This document shows, in pieces, positions 1 through 8,705 of a stretch of DNA of 29,200 bases; the stretch's first letter is position 1, and each line of letters begins with the position of its first letter. The stretch is from CANKHJ01 sp035556495 (GTDB lineage Bacteria; Pseudomonadota; Alphaproteobacteria; Rhizobiales; Xanthobacteraceae): positions 1-29,200 of the forward strand of contig DATMEW010000009.1 of assembly GCA_035556495.1 (NCBI GenBank). Reading direction: 5' to 3'. A model generated the notes under the pieces. That model ran no database searches. It saw only the letters and a list, made by a program, of their open reading frames with translations, and was not told the DNA's origin. The position numbers and the translations under genes are program-made.

Positions 1-894
1 TGGCGGGAAGCCACCGAACAGGCCGTCAACATGATGGCGATGTCGCCCTATCCCGGCTTCCGCGGCGAGTTCTTCGAGGTGCCGTGCCGCAATCTGGTGC
101 CCAAGCCGGTGCAGAAGCCGCATCCGCCGCTGTGGGTCGCATGTTCGAAACGGGAGAGCATTCACAAGGCCGCCCGGCATGGCCTCGGCGCGCTGGCTTT
201 CGCCTTCGTGGAGCCCGAACAGGCGGCCAAGTGGGTGGAAGAATATTACGACATCATCAGGTCCGAAGAATGCGTGCCGCTCGGCTGGACGGTGAATGCG
301 AATATCGCGCTGGTCAGCGGCATGTCCTGCCACGGCGACCATGACGAGGCGGTGCGGCGCGGCATCGATGGCTTTAAATTCTTCGGCTATTCGCTCGGCC
401 ATTACGCGGCCTTCGGCGAGCATCGGCCCGGCCTCACCGACGTCTGGCAGCGTTTCCTGCAAGTGAAAGACGATCTGCCGCGCGATGCCGGCCATGGCGG
501 CATCGGCACGCCCGACGAGGTTCGCGCCCATCTGGAGCGATATGAGAAGGCCGGCGTCGATCAGGTCATCTTCGTGCAGCAGAGCGGCATGAACCAGCAT
601 GCGCATATCTGCGAATCCCTTGAGCTGTTCTCCCAGGCGGTGATGCCGGAGTTCCAGCGGCGCGACGCCATCCGCATGGCGGAGAAGGAAAAGGCGCTCG
701 CGCCCTTCATCGCGGCGGCGCTCGCGCGCAGATCTCCCATGGCGGATATTGCGCCGGCCGACATCCCGACTGTCGTTGCTTTCGGCCGGAATAAACCGCG
801 CAATCAGCAGACATTCTCGGACCGTGGCGGCGCCATCGCCGCACCGGCATACGATCCACACGCCACGACCGGGCAGGAAAGCCCGGCCGGTTGA
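1..894 (+). CDS. LLM class flavin-dependent oxidoreductase (luciferase-like monooxygenase), 5' truncated
   Basis: The reading frame is open from base 1 to the TGA at 892-894, so the gene begins before the window and only about 297 C-terminal residues are seen. It carries the luciferase-like hallmark block KPHPPLWVA, where the last beta strands of the TIM barrel meet the flavin site, and a late GIGTPDEVRAHLERYEKAGV segment typical of the C-terminal half of this family. Such enzymes use reduced FMN and O2 to oxidise diverse substrates in the cytoplasm; the substrate cannot be read from the sequence. It is the first visible gene of a run with a periplasmic binding protein, an SDR, a hydrolase and a second luciferase-like enzyme. 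The roughly 60 residues after the last family block are low-complexity and probably not catalytic. Family assignment is firm; function is open. Confidence 0.85.
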   Translation, partial: WREATEQAVNMMAMSPYPGFRGEFFEVPCRNLVPKPVQKPHPPLWVACSKRESIHKAARHGLGALAFAFVEPEQAAKWVEEYYDIIRSEECVPLGWTVNANIALVSGMSCHGDHDEAVRRGIDGFKFFGYSLGHYAAFGEHRPGLTDVWQRFLQVKDDLPRDAGHGGIGTPDEVRAHLERYEKAGVDQVIFVQQSGMNQHAHICESLELFSQAVMPEFQRRDAIRMAEKEKALAPFIAAALARRSPMADIAPADIPTVVAFGRNKPRNQQTFSDRGGAIAAPAYDPHATTGQESPAG

Positions 895-970
895 CGGCAA
901 AAGGCAAAAGCAAGAAACCATCATCACCATCACCAAGGCGCGGACGCGCCACACCAGGGAGGAATTATCG

Positions 971-1933
971 ATGAACAGAAGAACCGCGATGTTCGCCGGC
1001 GGCGCACTGGCGCTGGCGGCCCTCGCCACGCCGGCGGCGGCCCAGGACTATCCCAACCGCCCGATCCACATGAGTGTCGGCTTCGCGGCCGGCAGCGGCG
1101 CCGACATTCTCGCGCGCTACTATGCCAACAAGCTCAACATCGAACTCGGTCAGAATGTCGTGATCGAAAACAAGCCCGGGGCGAATGGCAACATCGCCGC
1201 CCAGGGCGTGGTTCAGAGCAAGCCGGACGGCTATACCCTGCTGTTCGCGCCCAGCGCCGCCATCTCCGGCGGGCGCTATCTCTACAAGAACATGCCTTAC
1301 GATTCCCTGCGGGACTTCGTGCTGGTCGGCCCGCTGCTGGATGTCGCCTTCGTCATGGCTGTCGGCGCCGCTTCGCCGGTGAAGTCCGTCGCCGAACTCA
1401 CCGCCCTGCTCAAGTCCAAGCCCAAGGCACGTTACGGCACCTCCAACTCCACCGCCATCGCCGCGACACAGCTCTACAAGACCCGCGCCGGCGTCGAGGC
1501 GACCCAGGTCGCCTATCGCACCACCGCCGACGCGATCGGCGATCTCGCCGACGGCACGCTCGACTTCATGTTCCTCGACGGGGTTTTTGCGCTGAGCCAG
1601 CAGAAGGCCGGCCGGGTGCGCCTGCTCGCCACCACCGGCACGCGCGTCGACAACGCGCCGGACGTGCCGACCATGACGGAAGCCGGCATCAAGGATTACA
1701 GCTTCTCGGTGTTCTGGATGCTGGCCGCGCCGAAGGACACGCCGGCTCCGGTCGTCAACAAGATCAACGCGGCGCTCAAGAAAATCTCCGAGATGGAGGA
1801 GACCCGGACGTTCCTCGCCAACACGGCTTCCAAGCCGCTCTATGCGACCCCTGCGGAAACCACCGACAAGGTCGCCAAGGATATTGGCGTCTGGGGTGAG
1901 ATCGCCAAGGCCGGGAATTTCGAACCCCAATGA
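971..1933 (+). CDS. Tripartite tricarboxylate transporter substrate-binding protein (Bug/TctC family)
   Basis: This is a 320-residue periplasmic solute receptor. I chose the ATG at 971 because a GGGAGG Shine-Dalgarno sits at 957-962 and the protein then opens with an export signal: NRR, a hydrophobic Ala/Leu core, and an ATPAAAQ cleavage site near residue 26. After the signal come the family landmarks YPNRPI, a GFAAGSGADILAR loop and VIENKPGANGNIAA. The length is usual for Bug proteins, which capture carboxylates and other small acids for TctAB-type carriers. No TctA or TctB membrane gene lies in the window, so it is an orphan receptor here. It follows the monooxygenase by 76 bases, a gap holding a small GC hairpin (937-950), and its stop overlaps the next gene's start as ATGA. 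The ligand is unknown but presumably linked to the flanking enzymes. Confidence 0.92.
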   Translation: MNRRTAMFAGGALALAALATPAAAQDYPNRPIHMSVGFAAGSGADILARYYANKLNIELGQNVVIENKPGANGNIAAQGVVQSKPDGYTLLFAPSAAISGGRYLYKNMPYDSLRDFVLVGPLLDVAFVMAVGAASPVKSVAELTALLKSKPKARYGTSNSTAIAATQLYKTRAGVEATQVAYRTTADAIGDLADGTLDFMFLDGVFALSQQKAGRVRLLATTGTRVDNAPDVPTMTEAGIKDYSFSVFWMLAAPKDTPAPVVNKINAALKKISEMEETRTFLANTASKPLYATPAETTDKVAKDIGVWGEIAKAGNFEPQ

Positions 1934-2772
1934 CGGACCAGAGCACCATTCGCCTCGACGGTAAAACCGTCGTCGTCACTGGCGCAGGGCGCGGCCTCGG
2001 CCGCGCCATCGCGCTGGGCCTAATCGACGCCGGCGCGACGGTGCTTGCGGCCGATCGCGACGGCGACGTGCTCGCCGAGCTGCTGGCCGCGGCGGCCGGC
2101 CGTCCCGGCGAAATCCGCGGCCATGTCCTCGACCTGACGGACAATACCGCGCTGGACCGCTTCATCGCCGACGTTTTGATACCGCAGACGCCGGACGGCC
2201 TCGTGAACTGCGCCGGCATCGGCCAGGAGGTGATCCGGCAGGATTTCGCGACCCGGCCGATCCCGTTCTATAAGGTCTCGGATAGCGACTGGCGGCGCAT
2301 CTTCGCGGTCAATGCCGAGGCCGTCTTCCGCCTCTGCCGCGCCGTAGCGCCCGCTATGGCGGCGCGTGGGCGCGGCCGCATCGTCAGCGTCACGACCAGC
2401 CTCGAAACGATGATCCGCCCCGGCATGTCGCCTTACGGCCCCGCCAAGGCCGCCAGCGAGGCGCTCTCCGCCGTCATGGCGAAGGACCTTGCCGGCACCG
2501 GCGTCACCGTGAATGTCGTCGTGCCCGGCGGGCCCGCCCGCACCCGCATGATGCCCGGCGTGCCGGAGAACAAGCTGATCGCACCGGAGGTGATGGTCGG
2601 GCCGGTGCGCTATCTGCTCTCGGACGCGGCCGCCATCGTCACCGGCCGGCGCTTCCGGGCCGCCGCATGGAAAACCGATATTCCCGCAGCCGCAGCGATG
2701 GCCGAGGCCGGCGCGCCGCTGGCCTGGCCGGGCCTCGCCGGCGGCACGGCGCAGAATCCTCTCCCCGTTTAG
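1930..2772 (+). CDS. SDR family NAD(P)-dependent oxidoreductase
   Basis: This is a 280-residue classical short-chain dehydrogenase/reductase. It has the Rossmann glycine motif TGAGRGLG at residues 17-24, an NCAG motif in mid-protein, and the catalytic YxxxK as Y169 and K173 (YGPAK), with S157 or T156 in the catalytic Ser position. An Asp closely follows the second beta strand (AADRDGD), which favours NAD(H) over NADP(H), though this is only an inference. It probably oxidises an alcohol or reduces a ketone formed by the neighbouring monooxygenases. Its start overlaps the stop of the binding protein (ATGA), so the two are translationally coupled. About 30 bases separate it from the hydrolase downstream. 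The C-terminal 40 residues are rich in Ala and Pro and lack a recognisable SDR element. Confidence 0.9.
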   Translation: MTDQSTIRLDGKTVVVTGAGRGLGRAIALGLIDAGATVLAADRDGDVLAELLAAAAGRPGEIRGHVLDLTDNTALDRFIADVLIPQTPDGLVNCAGIGQEVIRQDFATRPIPFYKVSDSDWRRIFAVNAEAVFRLCRAVAPAMAARGRGRIVSVTTSLETMIRPGMSPYGPAKAASEALSAVMAKDLAGTGVTVNVVVPGGPARTRMMPGVPENKLIAPEVMVGPVRYLLSDAAAIVTGRRFRAAAWKTDIPAAAAMAEAGAPLAWPGLAGGTAQNPLPV

Positions 2773-2803
2773 CCGCCGGCTGAACGCAACGTCCTGAAAC
2801 AGC

Positions 2804-3652
2804 GTGGTCTCCGTGAGCCAGTCTTCATCCAACGAACCGGAAGTCCGGCGGATCGCCGGCTGCGATGTCGAAATCAGCGAGGCCGGCAGCGGCCGGCCGA
2901 TCCTGTTCCTGCATCCGATGATCGGCTTGCAGGGCGCGGAGCCTGTTCTTGCCGCCCTCGCCGCTCATGGCCGCGTCGTCGCGCCATCCCATCCGGGCTT
3001 CGGCCGCTCTGCACGGCCCGCCGGTTGCGACACGGTGGACGATCTCGCCTTCTTCTATCTCGACCTGATGGACGAGCTGGATCTGCGCGAGGCCGTGCTG
3101 GTCGGCTGCGACATCGGCGGCTGGATCGCGGCGGAAATCGCGACGCGCTCGACGGCGCGCATTGCGGGCATGGTCCTGTCCGGTGCGACCGGCATCCGCG
3201 TCGGCGACCGTGACACGCAGGACCTCGCCGACATCTTCGCCTTGCCGAAAGCCGAGGTCGACCGCCTGTCGTTCCACGACCCTGCCCATGCGGCGCTGGA
3301 CATCGCCGCCATGTCCGACGCCGAAGTGACGGCGCTGGCGCGCAACCGGGAAGCCACCGCGCTCTATGGCTGGTCGCCCTATATGCACAACCCGAAACTG
3401 CGGCAGCGGCTGCACCGGATCGCCGTTCCCGCGCTGGTGCTCTGGGGCGCGCAGGACGGCCTCGCGCCGCCCGCCTACGGCCGGGCTTATGCGGAGGCGC
3501 TGCCGAAGGGCCGCTATGACGCGATCGAAAACAGCGGCCACTATCCGCATATCGAGCAGCCGGCCGCCTTCGCCGCGCGCATCGGCGCGTTTCTCGAAGC
3601 CACCGGCCTGTCCGGCCGCGCCACCACGTCTAACGTCAGGAGCCGCGGCTGA
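2804..3652 (+). CDS. Alpha/beta fold hydrolase with an Asp nucleophile elbow
   Basis: This is a 282-residue alpha/beta hydrolase. It shows the oxyanion block FLHPMIG (35-41), the strand-turn PSHPGFGRS (61-69), a nucleophile elbow GCDIGG (101-106), a late acid in GAQDGL, and the catalytic His in SGHYPHIEQP. The nucleophile position is Asp103 (codon 3110-3112) rather than Ser. That pattern is known from epoxide hydrolases and haloalkane/haloacetate dehalogenases, which go through an alkyl-enzyme ester. An esterase function is therefore less likely than epoxide or C-X hydrolysis, but this is inferred. The start is GTG at 2804 or GTG at 2813, and no ATG lies nearby. The stop TGA shares a base with the ATG of the next gene (TGATG), so this gene is coupled to the second monooxygenase. 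Confidence 0.88.
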   Translation: MVSVSQSSSNEPEVRRIAGCDVEISEAGSGRPILFLHPMIGLQGAEPVLAALAAHGRVVAPSHPGFGRSARPAGCDTVDDLAFFYLDLMDELDLREAVLVGCDIGGWIAAEIATRSTARIAGMVLSGATGIRVGDRDTQDLADIFALPKAEVDRLSFHDPAHAALDIAAMSDAEVTALARNREATALYGWSPYMHNPKLRQRLHRIAVPALVLWGAQDGLAPPAYGRAYAEALPKGRYDAIENSGHYPHIEQPAAFAARIGAFLEATGLSGRATTSNVRSRG

Positions 3653-4833
3653 TGCGCGTCTATCATTTCTCCGAACAGCCCTATCCCGACGCCTGGCTTC
3701 CAGGTCAGGACCTGCGCGTGACGCTGGCGAACAAACATTGCGATCCTCAGGTCGCCGCTGATCTCTATCATCGCTATCAGGACGAGTGGATGCTGGCCGA
3801 CGAACTCGGCTTCGATATCATGGTGAACGAGCATCACGCGACGTCCACCTGCCTGTCCTCCGTCGCGGCGGTGACGCTGTCGATCCTCGCGCGCATCACC
3901 AAGAAGGCGCGCCTGCTGGCGCTGGGCTATCCCCTCGCCAACCGCACAGACCCGCTGCGCGCGGCGGAGGAGCTGGCGATGATCGACGTGATCTCGCGGG
4001 GCCGCCTCGACATGGGCTTCGTGAAGGGCGTGCCTTACGAGGTCGCCGCCGCCGATTCCCACCCGACCGGCATGATGGACCGGCTCTGGGAGGCCCATGA
4101 TTTCATCCTGAAGGCGATGACCCATCAGGACGGGCCGTTCGCGTGGCGCTCGGACAACTATGAATATCGCGCGGTGAACATCTGGCCGCGCCCGTGGCAG
4201 CAGCCGCATCCGCCGGTCTGGATCACCGCGACCAGCCTGCCGAGCGCCGCGCCCATCGCGCAGCGCGGCCATGTGCTGGCGACGTTCCTTGGCGGCTACA
4301 AGACCCGCGAGTTGTTCGATGCTTATCGCACGGCCTATCGCGAGACATGGCAGCGCGACGCGGCGCCGGACCGCCTCGCCTATCTCGCATTGATGGCCGT
4401 GGCGGACACGGAGGAGGAAGCGCTGATCCGCGCCGAGAAGGTGGCAGGCTATCTGCGCACCATCGCCCGCGTGCCGGAACCTTATCGCAACCCGCCGGGC
4501 TATGGCTCGGTAGCGGACAATGTCCGCGCGCTGCGCGCCGGCGGCCAGCGGCCCGGCATGGTGCTGCCGTCCGGCCGCACCATCCAGCCGATCACCGCGC
4601 CCTGCACGGACCTGATCGAGGCCGGTATCATGTTCGCGGGTACGCCAGATCAGGTCCATGACCAGATCGTGCGGTTCAACGCCGCCATGGGCGGCATCGG
4701 CAACCTCATCGTCATGGGTCAGGGCGGCCCGCTGAGCCATGAGGAAACCGTGGACAGCCTCACGCTGTTCGGCACCAAGGTGCTGCCGCGCCTCAAGACG
4801 CTGGATGCCACCGTCGCCACGGCGGTGGCGTGA
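3652..4833 (+). CDS. LLM class flavin-dependent oxidoreductase (luciferase-like monooxygenase)
   Basis: This is a complete 393-residue bacterial-luciferase-like protein. Visible family features are the N-terminal ADELGFDIMVNEHH segment, ALGYPLANRTDPLRAAEELAM, DVISRGRLDMGF and the late-barrel block PHPPVWITA, followed by a C-terminal FAGTPDQVHDQI segment. These match FMNH2-dependent monooxygenases of the alkanal monooxygenase/LLM superfamily. The start ATG at 3652 overlaps the hydrolase stop and has CAGGA about 11 bases upstream. It is the last gene of the operon and faces opgH, with only 10 bases between the two stops and no visible intrinsic terminator. It is not a close duplicate of the first monooxygenase in the operon: the shared PHPP block is the main similarity. 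The two may act on successive intermediates or as separate subunits. Confidence 0.9.
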   Translation: MRVYHFSEQPYPDAWLPGQDLRVTLANKHCDPQVAADLYHRYQDEWMLADELGFDIMVNEHHATSTCLSSVAAVTLSILARITKKARLLALGYPLANRTDPLRAAEELAMIDVISRGRLDMGFVKGVPYEVAAADSHPTGMMDRLWEAHDFILKAMTHQDGPFAWRSDNYEYRAVNIWPRPWQQPHPPVWITATSLPSAAPIAQRGHVLATFLGGYKTRELFDAYRTAYRETWQRDAAPDRLAYLALMAVADTEEEALIRAEKVAGYLRTIARVPEPYRNPPGYGSVADNVRALRAGGQRPGMVLPSGRTIQPITAPCTDLIEAGIMFAGTPDQVHDQIVRFNAAMGGIGNLIVMGQGGPLSHEETVDSLTLFGTKVLPRLKTLDATVATAVA

Positions 4834-4843
4834 GCGTGCAGCC

Positions 4844-6997
4844 TTAAACCTGTTGCAAGGCGGACAGGCGCGACAGACCGCGCTGGTCCGCCAGCACGGC
4901 AAGCCATTCCCGGCGCGTGAGAAGCTCATCCGCATCGGCGAGAGCCTCTGCATCTTCCAGCTTGGCCAGCGCCAGCGCAAGATCGATATCGATCCGGCCC
5001 TTCTGACGAACAGGCGGACGCAGCGTCGATGCGTGGAAGGCCGCCAGATCGGTGTCCTCACGCAAAGCCTTCATCGCCCGGACCGTGTGAGCGGGCGCGA
5101 CCGGGCCGAGTTCACGCGCGCGGCGTATCAGCAGCGATGGCGCCGTCTCCTCGGGGATGAGCAGCAGGCCGACCCGCCCCAGCATTCGGCCGGCTCCGAC
5201 GCTGGCTGTCAGCCACGCCAGCGGTATCGCCAGCACGAGGCCGAGCAGCACCGGCGACATCCAGAGGAACAGCGGCCACGAAATCGCATAGGCCGCCAGC
5301 GCCAGCAGCAGCCCGACAACGGTATGCCAGCCGAACAGCCGCACGATCTGCAACAGCGGCAGCGAGCCATCGTCGCGCCGCTGCACCTGCCAGCCGACAT
5401 CGCGGCCGAGCGCCGCCCCCACCACCGTCACCGTCTGGGTCAGCATCATCATCGGCGCGACCAGCGCGGACAGAACGATCTCCACCAGCACGCTGACGAA
5501 TGCGCCGAACACGCCGCCGCAGCCCTGCCGCAGCGGCCGCCGTGTCAGCAGCGCAAGATAACCCAGCAGCTTCGGGATCACGAGCAGGCTCATGGTGCCA
5601 GCAAAGACCCACGCCGCGCGCACGGGGTCCTGCGCGGGCCATTGCGGAAACAGCGCAAACTCCGCCGGGAAGTATTCCGGCCGGATGAACTGCGCCTGCA
5701 AGGAAATGGCAAGGCCCGCCATCAGGAATGCGAACCACAACGGCGCGGTGATGTAGGAGCCGATGCCGGTGAGGAAGTGAAGCCGGCTCACCCAGTGCAG
5801 GCCCCGCGCCGGCAGCACGCCGACATGCTGGAGATTGCCCTGCGCCCAGCGGCGGTCCCGTGCGGAATAATCCGGGATAGCCGGCGGCCCTTCCTCATAG
5901 CTGCCGCCGAGGCCGGGCGCCATGTGAACGGCCCAGCCGCCACGGCGCATCAGGGCCGCCTCGACGAAGTCATGGCTCATGATATGGCCGCCGACAGGCT
6001 TGCGGCCGCGCAATGCGGGAAGGCCCGCCTGCTCGGCAAAGGCGCGCGTGCGGATGATGGCGTTGTGGCCCCAGTAGTTGCTCTCCGCGCCATGCCACCA
6101 GGCGATGCCATGAGCCATCAGCGGACCATAGACCCGGCCGGCGAACTGCTGGAGCCGGGCGAACAACGTGCGCCCGTTCATCAGCATCGGCAGCGACTGG
6201 ATCAGCCCGACGCCGGGATTGGCTTCCAGCGCCGCCGCCATGCGCACGACGGTGTCGCCTTCCATCAGGCTATCGGCATCAAAGATCAGCATGTGGTCGT
6301 AAGCCGCGCCGAAGCGCATGACCCATTCCGAGATATTGCCGGCCTTGCGGCCCTCGTTGTAGCGCCGGTGGCGATAGAAGATCCGCTCATGCCCGCCGGT
6401 CATCCCGCGCAGGCGCAGCAGCGCGGCCTCCTCCGCGATCCAGATATCGGGATCGGTGGTGTCGCTCAGCACGAAGACATCGAAATGAGCGAGACGCCCG
6501 GTCCGCTCCAGCGATTCATCCATGGCCGCGATGCGCGCGAAGACCTGTCCGGGATCCTCGTTATAGACCGGCACCAGCAGCGCCGTGCGCCGCGAGAGCT
6601 CCGGCAGCGGCGCATCCGGATCAATGCCGAGCGGCAGGCCGCCTCGTGCCACCATCGAGACAAAACCCGCCAGCAGGCTGGCGAAGGAAAAGGCGATCCA
6701 CGCGAACAGCACGACGAAGAGGACGAGCACCACCGTTTCCAGCGCCGTCAGCCCCGCCACCTGAAGCACGAGATACATCTCATGCGCCGCAAAACCCGTC
6801 AGCAGCACGGTGAAAAGCAGGATGAACGCCCGGCGTGCCCCGATCCAGCGGGGCGATGTCGCCGGTGCCGGTGCCTGCTGTCTGCGCGCGCGGAAGGATT
6901 GCACCGGCATCGCGAGCGGCGCTTCCGGCGGCAGCGGCGGCGCGCATCTCACGCCGCGTTCGGCTGGTGCAGCAGCGGCGGGCGGCAGCACATCCAT
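4844..6997 (-). CDS. opgH: Glucans biosynthesis glucosyltransferase MdoH/OpgH
   Basis: This is an inner-membrane family 2 glycosyltransferase of 717 residues that makes the linear beta-1,2-glucan backbone of osmoregulated periplasmic glucans from UDP-glucose. Two hydrophobic helices (roughly residues 57-115) precede the cytoplasmic catalytic domain. That domain shows DTTDPDIW (about 179-186), the metal-binding FDAD (D240, D242) and RRW (R383-W384) in DRRWAQGNLQH, then several C-terminal membrane segments. I chose ATG at 6997 because it forms a TGATG overlap with the stop of the opgG-type gene upstream; the longer frame to 7009 would need TTG. It is shorter than the E. coli enzyme, as is usual for alphaproteobacterial forms. 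With its partner it forms a two-gene minus-strand operon. Confidence 0.95.
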   Translation of the reverse strand: MDVLPPAAAAPAERGVRCAPPLPPEAPLAMPVQSFRARRQQAPAPATSPRWIGARRAFILLFTVLLTGFAAHEMYLVLQVAGLTALETVVLVLFVVLFAWIAFSFASLLAGFVSMVARGGLPLGIDPDAPLPELSRRTALLVPVYNEDPGQVFARIAAMDESLERTGRLAHFDVFVLSDTTDPDIWIAEEAALLRLRGMTGGHERIFYRHRRYNEGRKAGNISEWVMRFGAAYDHMLIFDADSLMEGDTVVRMAAALEANPGVGLIQSLPMLMNGRTLFARLQQFAGRVYGPLMAHGIAWWHGAESNYWGHNAIIRTRAFAEQAGLPALRGRKPVGGHIMSHDFVEAALMRRGGWAVHMAPGLGGSYEEGPPAIPDYSARDRRWAQGNLQHVGVLPARGLHWVSRLHFLTGIGSYITAPLWFAFLMAGLAISLQAQFIRPEYFPAEFALFPQWPAQDPVRAAWVFAGTMSLLVIPKLLGYLALLTRRPLRQGCGGVFGAFVSVLVEIVLSALVAPMMMLTQTVTVVGAALGRDVGWQVQRRDDGSLPLLQIVRLFGWHTVVGLLLALAAYAISWPLFLWMSPVLLGLVLAIPLAWLTASVGAGRMLGRVGLLLIPEETAPSLLIRRARELGPVAPAHTVRAMKALREDTDLAAFHASTLRPPVRQKGRIDIDLALALAKLEDAEALADADELLTRREWLAVLADQRGLSRLSALQQV

Positions 6998-8517
6998 CAC
7001 GGCGTCCAACGATAGGTCCAGATTTCCGTGAGCGGCTCGTTGTCGAGCCGCAACTGCGCGCGCAACTCCATGCCAGCGCCCTTGGGCGGGACGATCTGGA
7101 AGCTGAGGCGCCAGCCGCCGATATCCGGGTTGGGCTGAACCACCACATGCTCGATGGCGCCGCCGTCGCCGACGACATCCCCGCGCACTTTCGCGGCGGG
7201 ATCGAGCGCCTTCAGCCGTTCACCGACGGCATCGAGCACGATCAGCCGGCGTCCCTCTCCGGCCGAGCCGATGCGCGTCTCGCTGAAAACGCCGAGCTTG
7301 TCCGCCTGCGGATCGCCCCAGCCCCAGTGCAGCCGATAGACATAGTTGTATTCGCCCCTGGCCTGAAGCGGCTGACGCGGACGCCAGAAAGAGACGATGT
7401 TGTCGTTATATTCGTTGCGCGTGGGAATCTCGAACAGATAGACATCGCCCTCGCCCCAGTTGCCGATCGGCTCGACCCAGGCGCTGGGCCGGCGTTCGTA
7501 GCGCGCTTCAAGGTCCTGATAGGACGCGAAATCCCGGCGGCGTTGCAGCAGGCCGAAGCCGCGCGGATTGGTGTCCGCGAACACGCTCACCTGAAGATCG
7601 CGGGGATTGCTCAGCGGCCGCCAGAGCTGCTCGCTGCGCCCGTTACGGATCGCCAGTCCATCGGAATCGTGCACCGCGGGGCGGAAGTCATCGACGCCGT
7701 CGCGATCATTCGGCGCGAACTGGAACATGCTGGTGAGCGTCGCGATGCCGGCTTGCGGAATATCCACGCGCGGAAACAGCGCCATCTCGATGTCGTAGAT
7801 CGTCGCCTCGCCCGGACGGATGGTGAAGCGATAGGCAGCAGCCGCGCTCTGGCTGTCCAGCAACGCATGGACCACCACGGAATCCGCCGTCGCAGGCGGC
7901 TTCTCGATCCAGAAAGCGCGAAAGCCCGGAAACTCCTCTCCCTTCGGATCCGCCGTGTTGATCGAAAGCCCCCGCGCCGACAGACCGTAGGTCTGGCCCT
8001 TCGCGACCGCGCGGAAATAGCTCGCGCCGAGGAAGGCTCCGATCTCGTCGTAATAATCGGGCCGGTTGAGCCGCCCGTGCAGCCGGAAGCCGGCAAAGCC
8101 GAGATTCGTCTTTCCGTCCGGCGGTTCGAGATCCTGAAACGTGAAGAGATCGGGCGAATAGCCGATCTGCGCCGCCTTGCCATCCGCGACCACATAGATG
8201 CCGACCGGGTTGGTGAAATGGAATCCCCGGTGAAAAAGCTGGATCTCGAACGGCAGTCCTTCTCCGTGCCAGATGGCCCGCTCCGGCCGGAAACGGATAT
8301 CGCGATAGCGGTCGTAGCTCAGATCGCGCAGGCCCGGCGGCAGTGCCGGGCCCTCAGGCGCCTTGTAGGGCTTCTGCGCGAGATCGCGCGCCATCTGCCG
8401 CACGGTTGACGGGTTGAACGGGACGCCGCCGCCATCGGCAGACGCCTGCGCCAGCACCGTCGACTGGGAAAGAATGGGAAGCGCGAGCGCTCCGAGCAGC
8501 AGATCACGACGATGCAA
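6997..8517 (-). CDS. opgG: Glucan biosynthesis protein OpgG/OpgD family, Tat-type signal
   Basis: This is a 506-residue periplasmic protein of the MdoG/OpgG-OpgD family, which acts on the beta-1,6 branching or processing of osmoregulated periplasmic glucans. Landmarks are the mature N-terminus with QMARDLAQKPYK, LSYDRYRDIRF, IQLFHRGFHF, a GASYFRA block, LGWGEGDVYLFEIPT-like text (here GNWGEGDVYLFEIPT) and EYNYVYRLHWG. The only in-frame conventional start after the upstream TGA is TTG at 8517, with GGAG six bases upstream. The signal peptide begins HRRDLLLGA, which fits a twin-arginine motif better than a plain Sec signal. Among E. coli paralogues that is the OpgD situation, so the symbol opgD is also possible. 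It is translationally coupled to opgH. Confidence 0.92.
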   Translation of the reverse strand: MHRRDLLLGALALPILSQSTVLAQASADGGGVPFNPSTVRQMARDLAQKPYKAPEGPALPPGLRDLSYDRYRDIRFRPERAIWHGEGLPFEIQLFHRGFHFTNPVGIYVVADGKAAQIGYSPDLFTFQDLEPPDGKTNLGFAGFRLHGRLNRPDYYDEIGAFLGASYFRAVAKGQTYGLSARGLSINTADPKGEEFPGFRAFWIEKPPATADSVVVHALLDSQSAAAAYRFTIRPGEATIYDIEMALFPRVDIPQAGIATLTSMFQFAPNDRDGVDDFRPAVHDSDGLAIRNGRSEQLWRPLSNPRDLQVSVFADTNPRGFGLLQRRRDFASYQDLEARYERRPSAWVEPIGNWGEGDVYLFEIPTRNEYNDNIVSFWRPRQPLQARGEYNYVYRLHWGWGDPQADKLGVFSETRIGSAGEGRRLIVLDAVGERLKALDPAAKVRGDVVGDGGAIEHVVVQPNPDIGGWRLSFQIVPPKGAGMELRAQLRLDNEPLTEIWTYRWTP

Positions 8518-8705
8518 ACCGGTCTCCGTCTTGGGCAGCAGAGTTCAAAAACGGAGAATGGCGCCTCCCCGCAAAGACGCCCGTCCGTAGCGATGAACAA
8601 CGCCCGGAAGGGGGTATTGGTTCACCGTCATCCCCGGCTAGAGACTCAACATGGCAGGATATCGGCGGACTTCCGCCCTGCGCCCCGATGCCCCATATTC
8701 CGACC

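Noticed and set aside
937..950. GGCGCG/CGCGCC hairpin between the first monooxygenase and the binding protein
   Set aside because: The stem is short with a 2-4 base loop and no T-run. It may stabilise mRNA but is not evidence of a terminator or operon break.
4739..7015. Long plus-strand open frame opposite opgH
   Set aside because: It is His/Arg/Gln-rich with no domain, and mirrors the strongly conserved opgH on the other strand. Long antisense frames are expected at this GC content.
6835..8409. Long plus-strand open frame opposite the opgG-type gene
   Set aside because: Its composition is that of a codon-bias shadow, and the minus-strand frame has clear family motifs and a signal peptide.
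8594..8612. Possible LexA/SOS box (GAAC-N7-GAAC type) upstream of uvrB
   Set aside because: GAAC is followed after 7 bases by GGAA, which matches only two of four positions. Other GTTC occurrences (8543, 8627 region) have no partner at the right spacing.
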